A DNA stretch of 26,061 nucleotides, from NCBI GenBank assembly GCA_023433305.1, contig JAEZCZ010000083.1, positions 1 to 26,061 on the forward strand, read 5' to 3'. Position 1 is the stretch's first letter, and every line of letters starts with the position of its first letter. Below are positions 8,106-14,908 of this stretch, one piece after another. The translations under genes were made by a program, and so were the position numbers. The notes beneath the pieces were generated by a model that saw nothing but the letters and a program-made list of their open reading frames with translations, was not told the origin of the DNA and made no database searches. The DNA comes from Pseudomonadota bacterium. Lineage in GTDB: Bacteria; Pseudomonadota; Alphaproteobacteria; Sphingomonadales; Sphingomonadaceae.

Positions 8106-9929
8106 TTACTCGACCGTTACCGATTTCGCGAGGTTTCGCGGCTGGTCGACGTCGGTGCCCTTCACGCAGGCGGTGTGATAGGCGAGCAGTTGCACCGGCA
8201 CGGCATAGACCAGCGGCGCGATCAGCGGATGCACCCGGGGCATCTCGATCGTCGCCAGGCACCCCTCGCCCGCCTCCGCCAAACCCGCCTTGTCGGAGAT
8301 GAGCACGATCTTGCCGCCGCGAGCGCGCACCTCGTGCATGTTCGAAACGGTCTTCTCGAACAGCGGGCCCGATGGGGCGAGCACGATCACCGGCACGGCC
8401 TCGTCGATCAGCGCGATCGGCCCGTGCTTCATCTCGCCCGACGCATACCCCTCGGCATGGATATAGCTGATTTCCTTGAGCTTCAGCGCCCCCTCGAGCG
8501 CGAGCGGAAAGTCCGGCCCGCGCCCGAGGTAGAGCACGTCGCGCGCCGGCGCGATCAGGTGTGCCATCGCGGCAATCTCGTCGTCGTGATCGAGCGCGGC
8601 GTTGAGGCAGGCCGGCGCTTCGAGAAGATGCCGCACGATCTCCGCCTCCTCCTCGCGCGTCAGGCGCCCCTTCTTGACCGCGAAATGCGCCGCCAGCGCC
8701 GCGAGCACCGCCAATTGGCACGTGAATGCCTTGGTCGAGGCGACGCCGATTTCCGGGCCGGCATGGGTCGGCAGGAGCAGGTCCGCCTCGCGCGCCATCG
8801 AGCTCGTGGGCACGTTAACCACAACGGCTATCGTCTGCCCCTCGGCCTTGCAGTGCCGCAGCGCCGCCAGCGTGTCGGCCGTCTCGCCGCTCTGCGAGAT
8901 GAACAGTGCCAGCCCGCCGGGCTGCAACACGGGGTCGCGATAGCGGAACTCGCTGGCGTAATCGATGTCCACGGGCACCCGCGCGAACTGCTCGAACCAG
9001 TATTTCGCGACCATTCCGGCGTAATAACTGGTCCCGCACGCCACGATCGTCACGCGGTCGATGGCCGATATGTCGAAGTCGATCTGGGGCAGCGCCACCT
9101 GCTGCTCGACCGGGCGCAGGTAGGAGCGGAGCGTCTGCGCGACGACGGTCGGCTGCTCGAAGATCTCCTTCTGCATGAAGTGGCGGTAATTGCCCTTCTC
9201 GATCGCCGTCGCCGACGCGCCCGACGTCGTGATCTCGCGCTCGACGCGATTGTTCTCGCTGTCGAAGATCGTCGCGCCGTCACGGGTGATGACGACCCAG
9301 TCGCCCTCGTCGAGATAGGCGATGCGCTGCGTCAGGGGGGCGAGCGCGAGCGCGTCCGAGCCGAGGTAGGTCTCGCCGTCGCCGTATCCAACCACCAGTG
9401 GCGAGCCGAGCCGCGCGCCGATCAGCATGTCGGGATGGGCGCGGAAGGCGATCGCGAGCGCGAAAGCACCGCGCAGTTGCGGCAGGACCTCGCGAACCGC
9501 ATCTTGCGGGGTCTTGCCCGCCTCGATCTGCTCCGACACGAGATGCGCGACGATTTCGGTGTCGGTCTCGCTCTCGAAGCGCCGCCCACGCGCGATCAGC
9601 CCTTCGCGAAGCGGCTTGAAGTTCTCGATGATGCCGTTGTGGACCAGCGCCACTTCGCCGGTAGCGTGGGGATGGGCGTTGTGTGCGGTCGGAGCGCCAT
9701 GAGTGGCCCAGCGCGTATGGGCGATGCCGACGGTTCCAGGTGCCGGATTGCGCTCCAGCTCGAGCACGAGGTTGGCGAGCTTGCCCTCGGCGCGGCGGCG
9801 CACGAGCTCGCCGTCGTGCAGCGTGCACACGCCGGCGCTGTCATAGCCGCGATACTCCATCCGCCGAAGGCCATCGACGAGCCGGTCTGCAACCGCATCC
9901 TTGCCGGCAATGCCGATGATTCCGCACAT
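8106..9929 (-). CDS. glmS: Glucosamine-6-phosphate synthase (isomerising)
   Basis: A 607-residue enzyme making glucosamine-6-phosphate from fructose-6-phosphate and glutamine, the first step towards UDP-GlcNAc for peptidoglycan and lipid A. The N-terminal glutaminase begins MCGIIGIAG, so Cys2 is the nucleophile after Met removal, followed by RRMEYRGYDSAG and the conserved AHTRWATHG. Two SIS sugar-phosphate domains follow (VACGTSYYAG, SQSGETADT, then YLGRGPDFPLALEGALKLKEISYIHAEG written here only in part by motif: GRGPDFPLA). The C-terminus DQPRNLAKSVTVE is the canonical end that caps the active site. Only 18 bases separate its start from the PIN gene upstream, so a leader riboswitch is excluded. 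It is probably cotranscribed with the upstream glmU and toxin-antitoxin genes. Confidence 0.98.
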   Translation of the reverse strand: MCGIIGIAGKDAVADRLVDGLRRMEYRGYDSAGVCTLHDGELVRRRAEGKLANLVLELERNPAPGTVGIAHTRWATHGAPTAHNAHPHATGEVALVHNGIIENFKPLREGLIARGRRFESETDTEIVAHLVSEQIEAGKTPQDAVREVLPQLRGAFALAIAFRAHPDMLIGARLGSPLVVGYGDGETYLGSDALALAPLTQRIAYLDEGDWVVITRDGATIFDSENNRVEREITTSGASATAIEKGNYRHFMQKEIFEQPTVVAQTLRSYLRPVEQQVALPQIDFDISAIDRVTIVACGTSYYAGMVAKYWFEQFARVPVDIDYASEFRYRDPVLQPGGLALFISQSGETADTLAALRHCKAEGQTIAVVVNVPTSSMAREADLLLPTHAGPEIGVASTKAFTCQLAVLAALAAHFAVKKGRLTREEEAEIVRHLLEAPACLNAALDHDDEIAAMAHLIAPARDVLYLGRGPDFPLALEGALKLKEISYIHAEGYASGEMKHGPIALIDEAVPVIVLAPSGPLFEKTVSNMHEVRARGGKIVLISDKAGLAEAGEGCLATIEMPRVHPLIAPLVYAVPVQLLAYHTACVKGTDVDQPRNLAKSVTVE

Positions 9930-9947
9930 GGTGACTTCGTTTCCTGA

Positions 9948-10316
9948 TCAGACGAGGTAAGGGATGCGAATGCCCGGCGTCGCGGCCGGGAAGTCCTTGA
10001 TATTACGGGTCACGAGAATGCCGCCGTGCTCTTGCGCGGTGGCGAACACCAGCGCCGCGCCCAGCCCGATGCGCGGCTTTTCGTAACGCAGGTTGGCGGC
10101 GCGGCGGGCGATCTCGGAGGATATTTCGCGAATGGCGAAGTTGGAGAGGAACTTCTCGGTCTCCTCGCGCGCGCCGGCGGGTGCTTCGCCGAGGATCTCG
10201 AGCCAGCTCAAACGGGAAATCCATGGCCGGCGCGCGCGCCGCAATTCGCCGATCGCCTTGGGATGGCCCGAGAGCGCATCGACCACCACGCCGCTGTCGA
10301 AATAGATGTCGCTCAC
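9948..10316 (-). CDS. PIN-domain VapC-like toxin, one acidic site residue missing
   Basis: A 122-residue PIN-domain protein; VapC toxins are metal-dependent RNases that cut tRNA or rRNA. Visible acidic positions are Asp7 (IYFDSGVVVD), Glu40 (SWLEIL) and Asp108 (VTRNIKDFP). At the third position, where relatives have a DA motif before the ATA helix, this protein reads GLGAALVFATA, with Ala87 in place of the expected Asp. That may weaken metal binding and RNase activity. The gene starts at GTG 10316, whose bases overlap the antitoxin stop (GTGA, 4-base overlap), the usual coupling of a toxin to its antitoxin. The C-terminus (AATPGIRIPYLV) is typical of a PIN subfamily often seen in alphaproteobacteria. 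It lies directly upstream of glmS. Confidence 0.85.
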   Translation of the reverse strand: MSDIYFDSGVVVDALSGHPKAIGELRRARRPWISRLSWLEILGEAPAGAREETEKFLSNFAIREISSEIARRAANLRYEKPRIGLGAALVFATAQEHGGILVTRNIKDFPAATPGIRIPYLV

Positions 10317-10564
10317 GCGCCGGGCTCGCCCGCGTCGAGCGTCGACCAGCGCCCCCTTACGGTTTCCTCGAACTCGTCTCCGTCGCGCCCGGCGCCGTGC
10401 ATGGTCCAGAGGCCGAAGCCATGCTCGAGCCAGTCGGTATTGGCGGCGCGCAGCGCGGTGACGGCTTCGCGCAGGAGCGCCGCGCGCGAGCGGCCCGTCT
10501 GCGCGGCAAGGCCGTCAAGCCAGGCGATGTCGTTTTCGGGAAGGTCGGCTAGGATTCGCGGCAC
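10313..10564 (-). CDS. Ribbon-helix-helix antitoxin
   Basis: An 83-residue protein if started at GTG 10564 (MPRILADLPENDIAWLDGL); a TTG at 10588 would add eight residues (MNRYHDIA). I prefer the shorter form because relatives usually begin just before the RILADLP strand and because the TTG sits inside a palindrome that looks like an operator. Residues 2-40 match a ribbon-helix-helix DNA-binding domain: a strand, then helix DIAWLDGLAAQTG and SRAALLREAVTALRAA. The acidic C-terminal part (about 45-83, DGDEFEETVRG) probably wraps the PIN toxin. Such antitoxins neutralise the toxin and repress their own operon. The gene overlaps the toxin by 4 bases and follows glmU closely. Confidence 0.8.
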   Translation of the reverse strand: MPRILADLPENDIAWLDGLAAQTGRSRAALLREAVTALRAANTDWLEHGFGLWTMHGAGRDGDEFEETVRGRWSTLDAGEPGA

Positions 10565-10567
10565 AGC

Positions 10568-10595
10568 GATATCGTGATATCTGTTCAAGATATCA
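10568..10595 (-). promoter_or_regulatory. Palindromic operator of the toxin-antitoxin pair
   Basis: TGATATCT (10575-10582) and AGATATCA (10588-10595) form a perfect 8-bp inverted repeat with a 5-base spacer. A third GATATC lies at 10568-10573, giving three copies of the hexamer in 27 bases of an otherwise GC-rich region. The position at the antitoxin start, two bases from the glmU stop, is where a ribbon-helix-helix antitoxin would bind to repress itself. Binding is inferred. Confidence 0.6.
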
Positions 10596-10597
10596 TG

Positions 10598-11977
10598 TCA
10601 AGCCTTCCCGCTCTCCGCCTTCTTCTTTTTCATCGCATCGTGGAAGCGGTCGGCCCAGCCCGGTTTCACGAGTTGCTCCGCTCGTACCATGCGAAGCTCT
10701 CCGTCGGCCACGTCGCGGCTGACCGCGCTGCCGGCGCCGACGATCGCGTCCGCTCCGATGCGAACCGGCGCGATCAGCGCGCTGTTGGACCCGATGAACG
10801 CGCGCGGGCCGATTTCGGTCCGGTGCTTGAAATAGCCGTCATAGTTGCACGTGATCGTGCCCGCCCCGATGTTCGCGCCCGCGCCCACGGTCGCGTCGCC
10901 GAGATAGGTCAGGTGATTGGCCTTGGCGCCGGGGCCGAGCACCGCGTTCTTCATCTCGACGAAGTTGCCGATCTTGGCCCCTTCCTCGAGAACCGCCCCT
11001 GGCCGCAGCCTGGCGTAGGGACCGACCGAGACTCCGCTGGCAAGCCGCGCCCCTTCGAGGTGGCTGAACGCATGGATCGTCACCCCGTCGGCCACCTCGA
11101 CGCCCGGCCCGAACACCACGTTCGGCTCGATGGTGACATCGCGGCCCACTTGCGTGTCCCAACTGAAAAACACCGTTTCGGGCGCCACCAGGCTCGCGCC
11201 TTCGGCCATCGCGCGCGCCCGCCGCGCCTGCTGCCAGCGCGCTTCCGCCACCGCCAGCTCGGCGCGCGAGTTGATGCCGGCCACTTCGTCGGGGTGTTCG
11301 GTGATCACGACCCCGCAGTGGAGGCCTTCCGAGATCGCGATGTTGACCGCGTCGGGCAGGTAATATTCGCCTTGGGCGTTGTCGTTGCCGACTTTGCCGA
11401 GCAGCTCGAACAGCATCTCGCCGCGCGCCGCCAGCAGGCCGGAGTTGCACAGCCGGCAGGCCCGCTGGTCGTCGTTCGCGTCCTTGTGCTCGACCATCCA
11501 GGTCACGCGATCGCCGGTCACGATCACCCGGCCATAGTTCAGCGCATCCTCCGGCTCGAACGCCAGGACCACCGCGGCCGGCTCGTCGGGTGCGCGCAAG
11601 CGCTCGATCATCTCACGCATCGTCTCGGCACGAACGAAGGGGACGTCGCCGTACAGCACCAGCACGTCGCCCTCGAAGCCCTCGAGCGCGCCTTGCGCCT
11701 GTTGCACCGCATGCCCGGTGCCGAGCTGCGGCTCCTGCACCGCGAACTGCGCCCGACCCGCCAGCGCGGCCTCGAGCTGCTCGCGGCCCTCGCCGACCAC
11801 GACCACGGTGCGCTCGGGCGAAAGCTCGGACAGCGCGGCGAGCAGGTGCTCGATCATGGGCCGGCCGGCGATCGGGTGCAGGACCTTGTGGACCTGGCTC
11901 TTCATCCGCGTGCCCTTGCCCGCGGCGAGGACGATGGCGGCGACCGGTCGGCTCGATTGTTCAGGCTTATCCGTCAT
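10598..11977 (-). CDS. glmU: Bifunctional GlmU (GlcN-1-P acetyltransferase / GlcNAc-1-P uridyltransferase)
   Basis: A 459-residue enzyme that acetylates glucosamine-1-phosphate and then couples it to UTP, giving UDP-GlcNAc. The N-terminal half has the nucleotidyltransferase motif VLAAGKGTRMKS (about 17-28), with QEPQLGTGHAV and LYGDVPF. The C-terminal half is a left-handed beta helix of hexapeptide repeats, with NFVEMKNAVLGPGAKANHLTYLGD and ITCNYDGYFKHRT carrying the acetyltransferase site (quoted from separate stretches; His in KANHLTYLGD and FKHRT). Start ATG 11977 (MTDKPEQ) is chosen; the frame is open upstream to 12124 but overlaps the divergent phosphatase gene, and an ATG at 11998 would add only seven residues. 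A basic tail (MKKKKAESGKA) ends the protein. The toxin-antitoxin pair and glmS follow downstream on the same strand. Confidence 0.97.
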   Translation of the reverse strand: MTDKPEQSSRPVAAIVLAAGKGTRMKSQVHKVLHPIAGRPMIEHLLAALSELSPERTVVVVGEGREQLEAALAGRAQFAVQEPQLGTGHAVQQAQGALEGFEGDVLVLYGDVPFVRAETMREMIERLRAPDEPAAVVLAFEPEDALNYGRVIVTGDRVTWMVEHKDANDDQRACRLCNSGLLAARGEMLFELLGKVGNDNAQGEYYLPDAVNIAISEGLHCGVVITEHPDEVAGINSRAELAVAEARWQQARRARAMAEGASLVAPETVFFSWDTQVGRDVTIEPNVVFGPGVEVADGVTIHAFSHLEGARLASGVSVGPYARLRPGAVLEEGAKIGNFVEMKNAVLGPGAKANHLTYLGDATVGAGANIGAGTITCNYDGYFKHRTEIGPRAFIGSNSALIAPVRIGADAIVGAGSAVSRDVADGELRMVRAEQLVKPGWADRFHDAMKKKKAESGKA

Positions 11978-12038
11978 GTGCGCGCGCCATGCCACCATTC
12001 GGTTGCCGTTTCCATATGCCTGCGCCAAGGCTTCCCCA

Positions 12039-12722
12039 ATGGCCCAATTCCCCTTCCAGATCGTCGGCTTCGACCTCGACGGCACGCTCGTCGATTCGAA
12101 CCGCGACCTCGCTCCGGCGCTCAATCACGCTCTCGTCGCCGCGGGGCGGCCACCGGTCCCGCCCGAGGCGGTGCGGAGCTTCGGCGGCGGGGGAACCGCG
12201 ATGCTGCTGACCCGCGCGCTCGCGCTCACCGGCGGGCCGGTGCCGGAAGACGAGTTCCAGGCCATCCTGGGCGAGCTGCTGCTCTATTACGAAGCGCACA
12301 TCGCCGACCACACGATCCCGTATCCCGGCTGCCTCGAGGCGCTCGACGTGCTCGCCGCGCGCGGCTGCACGCTCGCGGTCGTCACCAACAAGATCGAGGC
12401 CTACGCGCGCAAGCTGCTCGAGGCGCTCGAGATGATATCGCGCTTCGATATCGTGCTCGGCGGAGACACGCTCGGCCCCGGCCGCGCCAAGCCGGCGCCC
12501 GACATGATCGACACCGCGATCCTGATGGGCGGCGCCCGCGACACCGGCGGCCGCTTCGCGATGGTCGGCGACAGCAGCTACGACGTGCGCGCCGCGAAGA
12601 ACGCAGGCGTGCCGGTCGTCGCGCTCAGCTTCGGCTACAACGATCTCCCGGCCGCCGAGCTGGGCGCCGATGCCGTGATCGACCACTACGACGAGCTGAT
12701 CGACGCCCTCGAGCGGCTCTGA
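12039..12722 (+). CDS. gph: Phosphoglycolate phosphatase (HAD superfamily)
   Basis: A 227-residue HAD hydrolase, most like Gph, which removes phosphate from 2-phosphoglycolate formed during DNA repair or oxygenase reactions. Motif I is GFDLDGTLVDS with nucleophile Asp12 and Asp14; motif II is VVTNK; motif III is the Lys in RAKPAPDM; motif IV is MVGDSSYDVRAAK. The helical cap lies between about residues 20 and 85. The start is ATG 12039 with AAGG 10 bases upstream. It diverges from glmU (61 bases between starts) and converges on the PilZ gene. HAD phosphatases overlap in substrate range, so the exact substrate is inferred from overall similarity. Confidence 0.88.
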   Translation: MAQFPFQIVGFDLDGTLVDSNRDLAPALNHALVAAGRPPVPPEAVRSFGGGGTAMLLTRALALTGGPVPEDEFQAILGELLLYYEAHIADHTIPYPGCLEALDVLAARGCTLAVVTNKIEAYARKLLEALEMISRFDIVLGGDTLGPGRAKPAPDMIDTAILMGGARDTGGRFAMVGDSSYDVRAAKNAGVPVVALSFGYNDLPAAELGADAVIDHYDELIDALERL

Positions 12723-12734
12723 GCTCGGCGACGC

Positions 12735-13073
12735 TCAGCAGTAACGGATATTCGCGGCTGCGGAGTCGAGCTGCGGGACGAGTTCGGGCGCATAAAGACG
12801 CGTGCGCTCGATCACTGCCGGTTCCAGCGGCGTCGCGAATTCCAGCCCGATCGCGAGGCCTTCGCGCCAGCGCACGTCGGCAAAGGCGTGGACATCCATC
12901 CAGCGCAGCACCGCGACGACGAAGTCGTGCGGCTCCGGCAGCGTGATCTTCGCCCCGCGGTCGGAGAGGTCGTCGAGAATGACCGGCACGGTGCGGTCGG
13001 GCGTGATCAGCCGCGCCCGCATCGCCAGCCGCAATCTCGGCGCCTGACGGCAGCCGAAGCCCTGTGCCTTCAC
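12735..13073 (-). CDS. PilZ domain protein
   Basis: A 112-residue protein made of a single PilZ domain, which binds cyclic di-GMP. Both binding motifs are visible: RxxxR as RQAPR at 9-13 and the D/NxSxxG motif as DLSDRG at 35-40. The end of the barrel is recognisable in WREGLAIGLEFATP. The start is uncertain: GTG 13073 (MKAQGFG) has a G-run upstream, while TTG 13088 has AAGG upstream and adds five residues. With the GGDEF-EAL protein this is the second cyclic-di-GMP gene in the window, but the two are not in one operon, and its output partner is unknown. A CtrA-like sequence lies about 40 bases upstream of the start. Confidence 0.85.
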   Translation of the reverse strand: MKAQGFGCRQAPRLRLAMRARLITPDRTVPVILDDLSDRGAKITLPEPHDFVVAVLRWMDVHAFADVRWREGLAIGLEFATPLEPAVIERTRLYAPELVPQLDSAAANIRYC

Positions 13074-13114
13074 CGTTGTACCCCCCAATGGCGAGGACCC
13101 TTAAGGGCGGATGG

Positions 13115-13129
13115 TTAACAACGCGCTAA
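13115..13129 (-). promoter_or_regulatory. CtrA-like box upstream of the PilZ gene
   Basis: TTAA (13115-13118), seven bases, then CTAA (13126-13129) matches the CtrA full-site pattern TTAA-N7-TTAA with one mismatch. It stands 42 bases upstream of the GTG start of the PilZ gene. CtrA commonly controls motility and cyclic-di-GMP genes in alphaproteobacteria. A single near match is weak evidence. Confidence 0.3.
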
Positions 13130-13163
13130 GCATGTCGCGAGGCCGCTGCCGGCGGCCCCGGCG

Positions 13164-13538
13164 TTACCCGCTCACCACCTTCAACAGTCGCCGCTCGACC
13201 GGCGCCAGCACGCCGGCCAGCTCGTGCCCGCGCTTGAGCACTTGGCCATGCTCGCCGAACAGCGCCCACATTCCCTGCCGCCCGCGCAGCGACGGGCGCT
13301 TCTCGACGCGCATCTGCGGATGCTCGGCGGTCCGGCGGAAAGCGGCGAAGCTGGCGAAGTCGCGGGTGAAGCTCATCGCGTAGTCGCGCCATTCACCGGC
13401 GGCGACCATCCGGCCGTAGAGGTCGAGGATCCGCATCAGCTCGGCGCGCTCGAAGGCGACTTGCTGCGGATGGCGAGCGCTGTCGACGCGAACGGGCAAG
13501 GGAACGATATTGGCGCCCGCCAGAGTGCCTGGCTGCAT
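13164..13538 (-). CDS. DUF2794 domain protein
   Basis: A 124-residue protein of unknown function, recognised as DUF2794, a family of small alphaproteobacterial proteins. The diagnostic block runs from VAFERAELMRILDLYGRM through AAGEWRDYAMSF, FAAFRRTAEHPQMRVEKRP and LKRGHELAGVL (separate stretches). No signal peptide or membrane helix is visible, so it is probably cytoplasmic. The start is ATG 13538 (MQPGTLAGANIVPLP), which shares one base with the cysE stop (TGATG), indicating translational coupling. The open frame extends much further upstream across cysE, but there it is an antisense-like shadow of cysE in another frame. The conserved Arg/His-rich core might bind nucleic acid, which is a guess. 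Confidence 0.85.
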   Translation of the reverse strand: MQPGTLAGANIVPLPVRVDSARHPQQVAFERAELMRILDLYGRMVAAGEWRDYAMSFTRDFASFAAFRRTAEHPQMRVEKRPSLRGRQGMWALFGEHGQVLKRGHELAGVLAPVERRLLKVVSG

Positions 13539-14260
13539 CAGGCTTTGGCCCTGCTCTTGCGTGCCGGCCGTTCGGCGGGTGCCCGCTCGTCGCGCAGCGC
13601 GGCAATTTCGGCGCGCAGCGCCGCCAGCTCCTGTTCGAGCGCTTCGACGCGCGCGCCGTTGCCGCCGCCGTTGCCGCCGCTCTGCTCGCAGGGCTCGTCG
13701 CACGGCGTGCCGTAGGGGATGAACTCGCGCAGCCACGTCTCGGCGGGAACGAGCGTCGAACGCGCCTTGAGGCCGATCATCGTCGCGCCCTCGGGCACCT
13801 CGTCGGTGACGACGGCGTTGGCGCCCACGCGCGCGCGCTTGCCCACCGTGATCGGCCCGATGATCTGCGCGCCCGAACCGATGATCACGTCGTCCTCGAG
13901 CGTCGGGTGGCGCTTGCCGGCGATGCCGTTGGTAGGGTTCGTGCCGCCAAGGGTGACGCACTGATAGATCGTCACGTTGTTGCCGATCTCCGCGGTCTCG
14001 CCGATCACCGTGAACCCGTGGTCGATGAACAGGTTGCGGCCGATCTTCGCGCCCGGATGGATGTCGATCGCGGTGAGCCAGCGCGCCAGATGGTTGACGA
14101 AGCGCGCGAGGAAGAACAGCTCGCCTTCGAACAGCCAGTGCGCCACGCGATGGAACGCGAGCGCCCAGACGCCGGGGTAGAGCAGGATTTCCGCTCGCGA
14201 GCGCGGCGCGGGGTCGCGGGCACGAACGGAGTCCAGATAGGCGATCAGCCGATCGAACAT
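13538..14260 (-). CDS. cysE: Serine O-acetyltransferase (EpsC/CysE type)
   Basis: A 240-residue enzyme that acetylates serine with acetyl-CoA, the committed step to cysteine. A helical N-terminus (YPGVWALAFHRVAHWLF) is followed by left-handed beta-helix repeats from about residue 64, with DIHPGAKIG, IDHGFTVIGETAEIG and the site loop VTLGGTNPTNGIAGKRHPT. His81 in FIDHG and nearby residues form the active site. The length is typical of the short EpsC class. Unusual is the C-terminal extension: a Gly/Asn-rich linker (194-202), a predicted coiled coil (EALEQELAALRAEIAAL, 206-222) and a basic end. ATG 14260 is chosen because GGGAGA lies 10 bases upstream; a TTG at 14278 is an alternative. It is in a run with the Hda-like gene (26 bases upstream) and the DUF2794 gene. 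Confidence 0.93.
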   Translation of the reverse strand: MFDRLIAYLDSVRARDPAPRSRAEILLYPGVWALAFHRVAHWLFEGELFFLARFVNHLARWLTAIDIHPGAKIGRNLFIDHGFTVIGETAEIGNNVTIYQCVTLGGTNPTNGIAGKRHPTLEDDVIIGSGAQIIGPITVGKRARVGANAVVTDEVPEGATMIGLKARSTLVPAETWLREFIPYGTPCDEPCEQSGGNGGGNGARVEALEQELAALRAEIAALRDERAPAERPARKSRAKA

Positions 14261-14286
14261 GCTGAGAGATTCTCCCAAAACGTGCC

Positions 14287-14892
14287 CTAAAGCAAGCGCG
14301 GCTCTTCCGGACCGTGGACGGCCTCGAGCGCCGCTCTCCAGATAGATTGGGTGGCCGGGACCTTGCGTTCAAGGCTGAGCCGGTCGATTGCGGCGACCAG
14401 CCTTTCGATATCCGCCCACGATCGCCCCGCGCGGGGCAGGAGATAGGCCGCCGCTTCGGCTCCGAGCGGCAGGCCGCGCTCCGCCGCAAGCGCGTGAAGC
14501 AATTCTTCGGCCATCGCATCGTCCGGCGTGCCGATCTCGAGCTGGAGCGCGGCTCCCAGGCGCGAGCGGAGATCGGGCAGCGCGATCTCCCATGGCGGCT
14601 CCCCGGCAACGATCAGCAGCGGTTTCCCGCGTTCCTGGGCACTGTTCCAGCGATGGAACAGCGCTGTTTCGTCCAGATGAAGCGCTTCATCGACAGCTTC
14701 GCCACCGCTTTCGACGAACCAGCGGGCGAACAGCGACTTGCCCGAGCGCGGCGGGCCGGTCAGCACCGCTGTGAGAAAAGGCCACGATTTCGGTCGTTTA
14801 AGCGCCTCGGCGACCTGCGCGTTGGCCGCCCCGATCACGATCCGCGAAGGCCCGCCCGATCCCCGAGCCAGCGGAAGCGCGATCTGCGACAT
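14287..14892 (-). CDS. hdaA: Hda-like DnaA-related regulator of replication initiation
   Basis: A 201-residue AAA+ protein related to DnaA. Hda proteins bind the replication clamp and stimulate DnaA-ATP hydrolysis, preventing re-initiation. The clamp-binding motif is at the very N-terminus (QIALPL, 3-8). Walker A is GPPRSGKS (46-53). Next come ETALFHRWNSAQERGKPLL, PPWEI and LPDLRSRL, matching the sensor and arginine region of Hda. The stretch between Walker A and FHRWN is much shorter than in E. coli Hda, and the Walker B site is reduced to AVDEA near residues 66-70. This short form may be normal for the group. The start is ATG 14892, 16 bases after the DUF2066 gene. The symbol follows the alphaproteobacterial name. 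Confidence 0.85.
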   Translation of the reverse strand: MSQIALPLARGSGGPSRIVIGAANAQVAEALKRPKSWPFLTAVLTGPPRSGKSLFARWFVESGGEAVDEALHLDETALFHRWNSAQERGKPLLIVAGEPPWEIALPDLRSRLGAALQLEIGTPDDAMAEELLHALAAERGLPLGAEAAAYLLPRAGRSWADIERLVAAIDRLSLERKVPATQSIWRAALEAVHGPEEPRLL

Positions 14893-14908
14893 GCCCGCCT
14901 TCCGCGCC

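Noticed and set aside
8175..9947. A 590-codon open frame antisense to glmS
   Set aside because: It mirrors a fully convincing glmS gene in a GC-rich genome where antisense frames stay open, and its translation has no recognisable domain.
9930..9947. A glmS leader riboswitch or ribozyme
   Set aside because: Only 18 bases separate glmS from the PIN gene, too few for the glmS ribozyme.
13099..13118. TTAA-N10-TTAA pair upstream of the PilZ gene as a CtrA site
   Set aside because: The spacing is ten bases, whereas CtrA full sites have seven; the overlapping N7 near match is reported instead.
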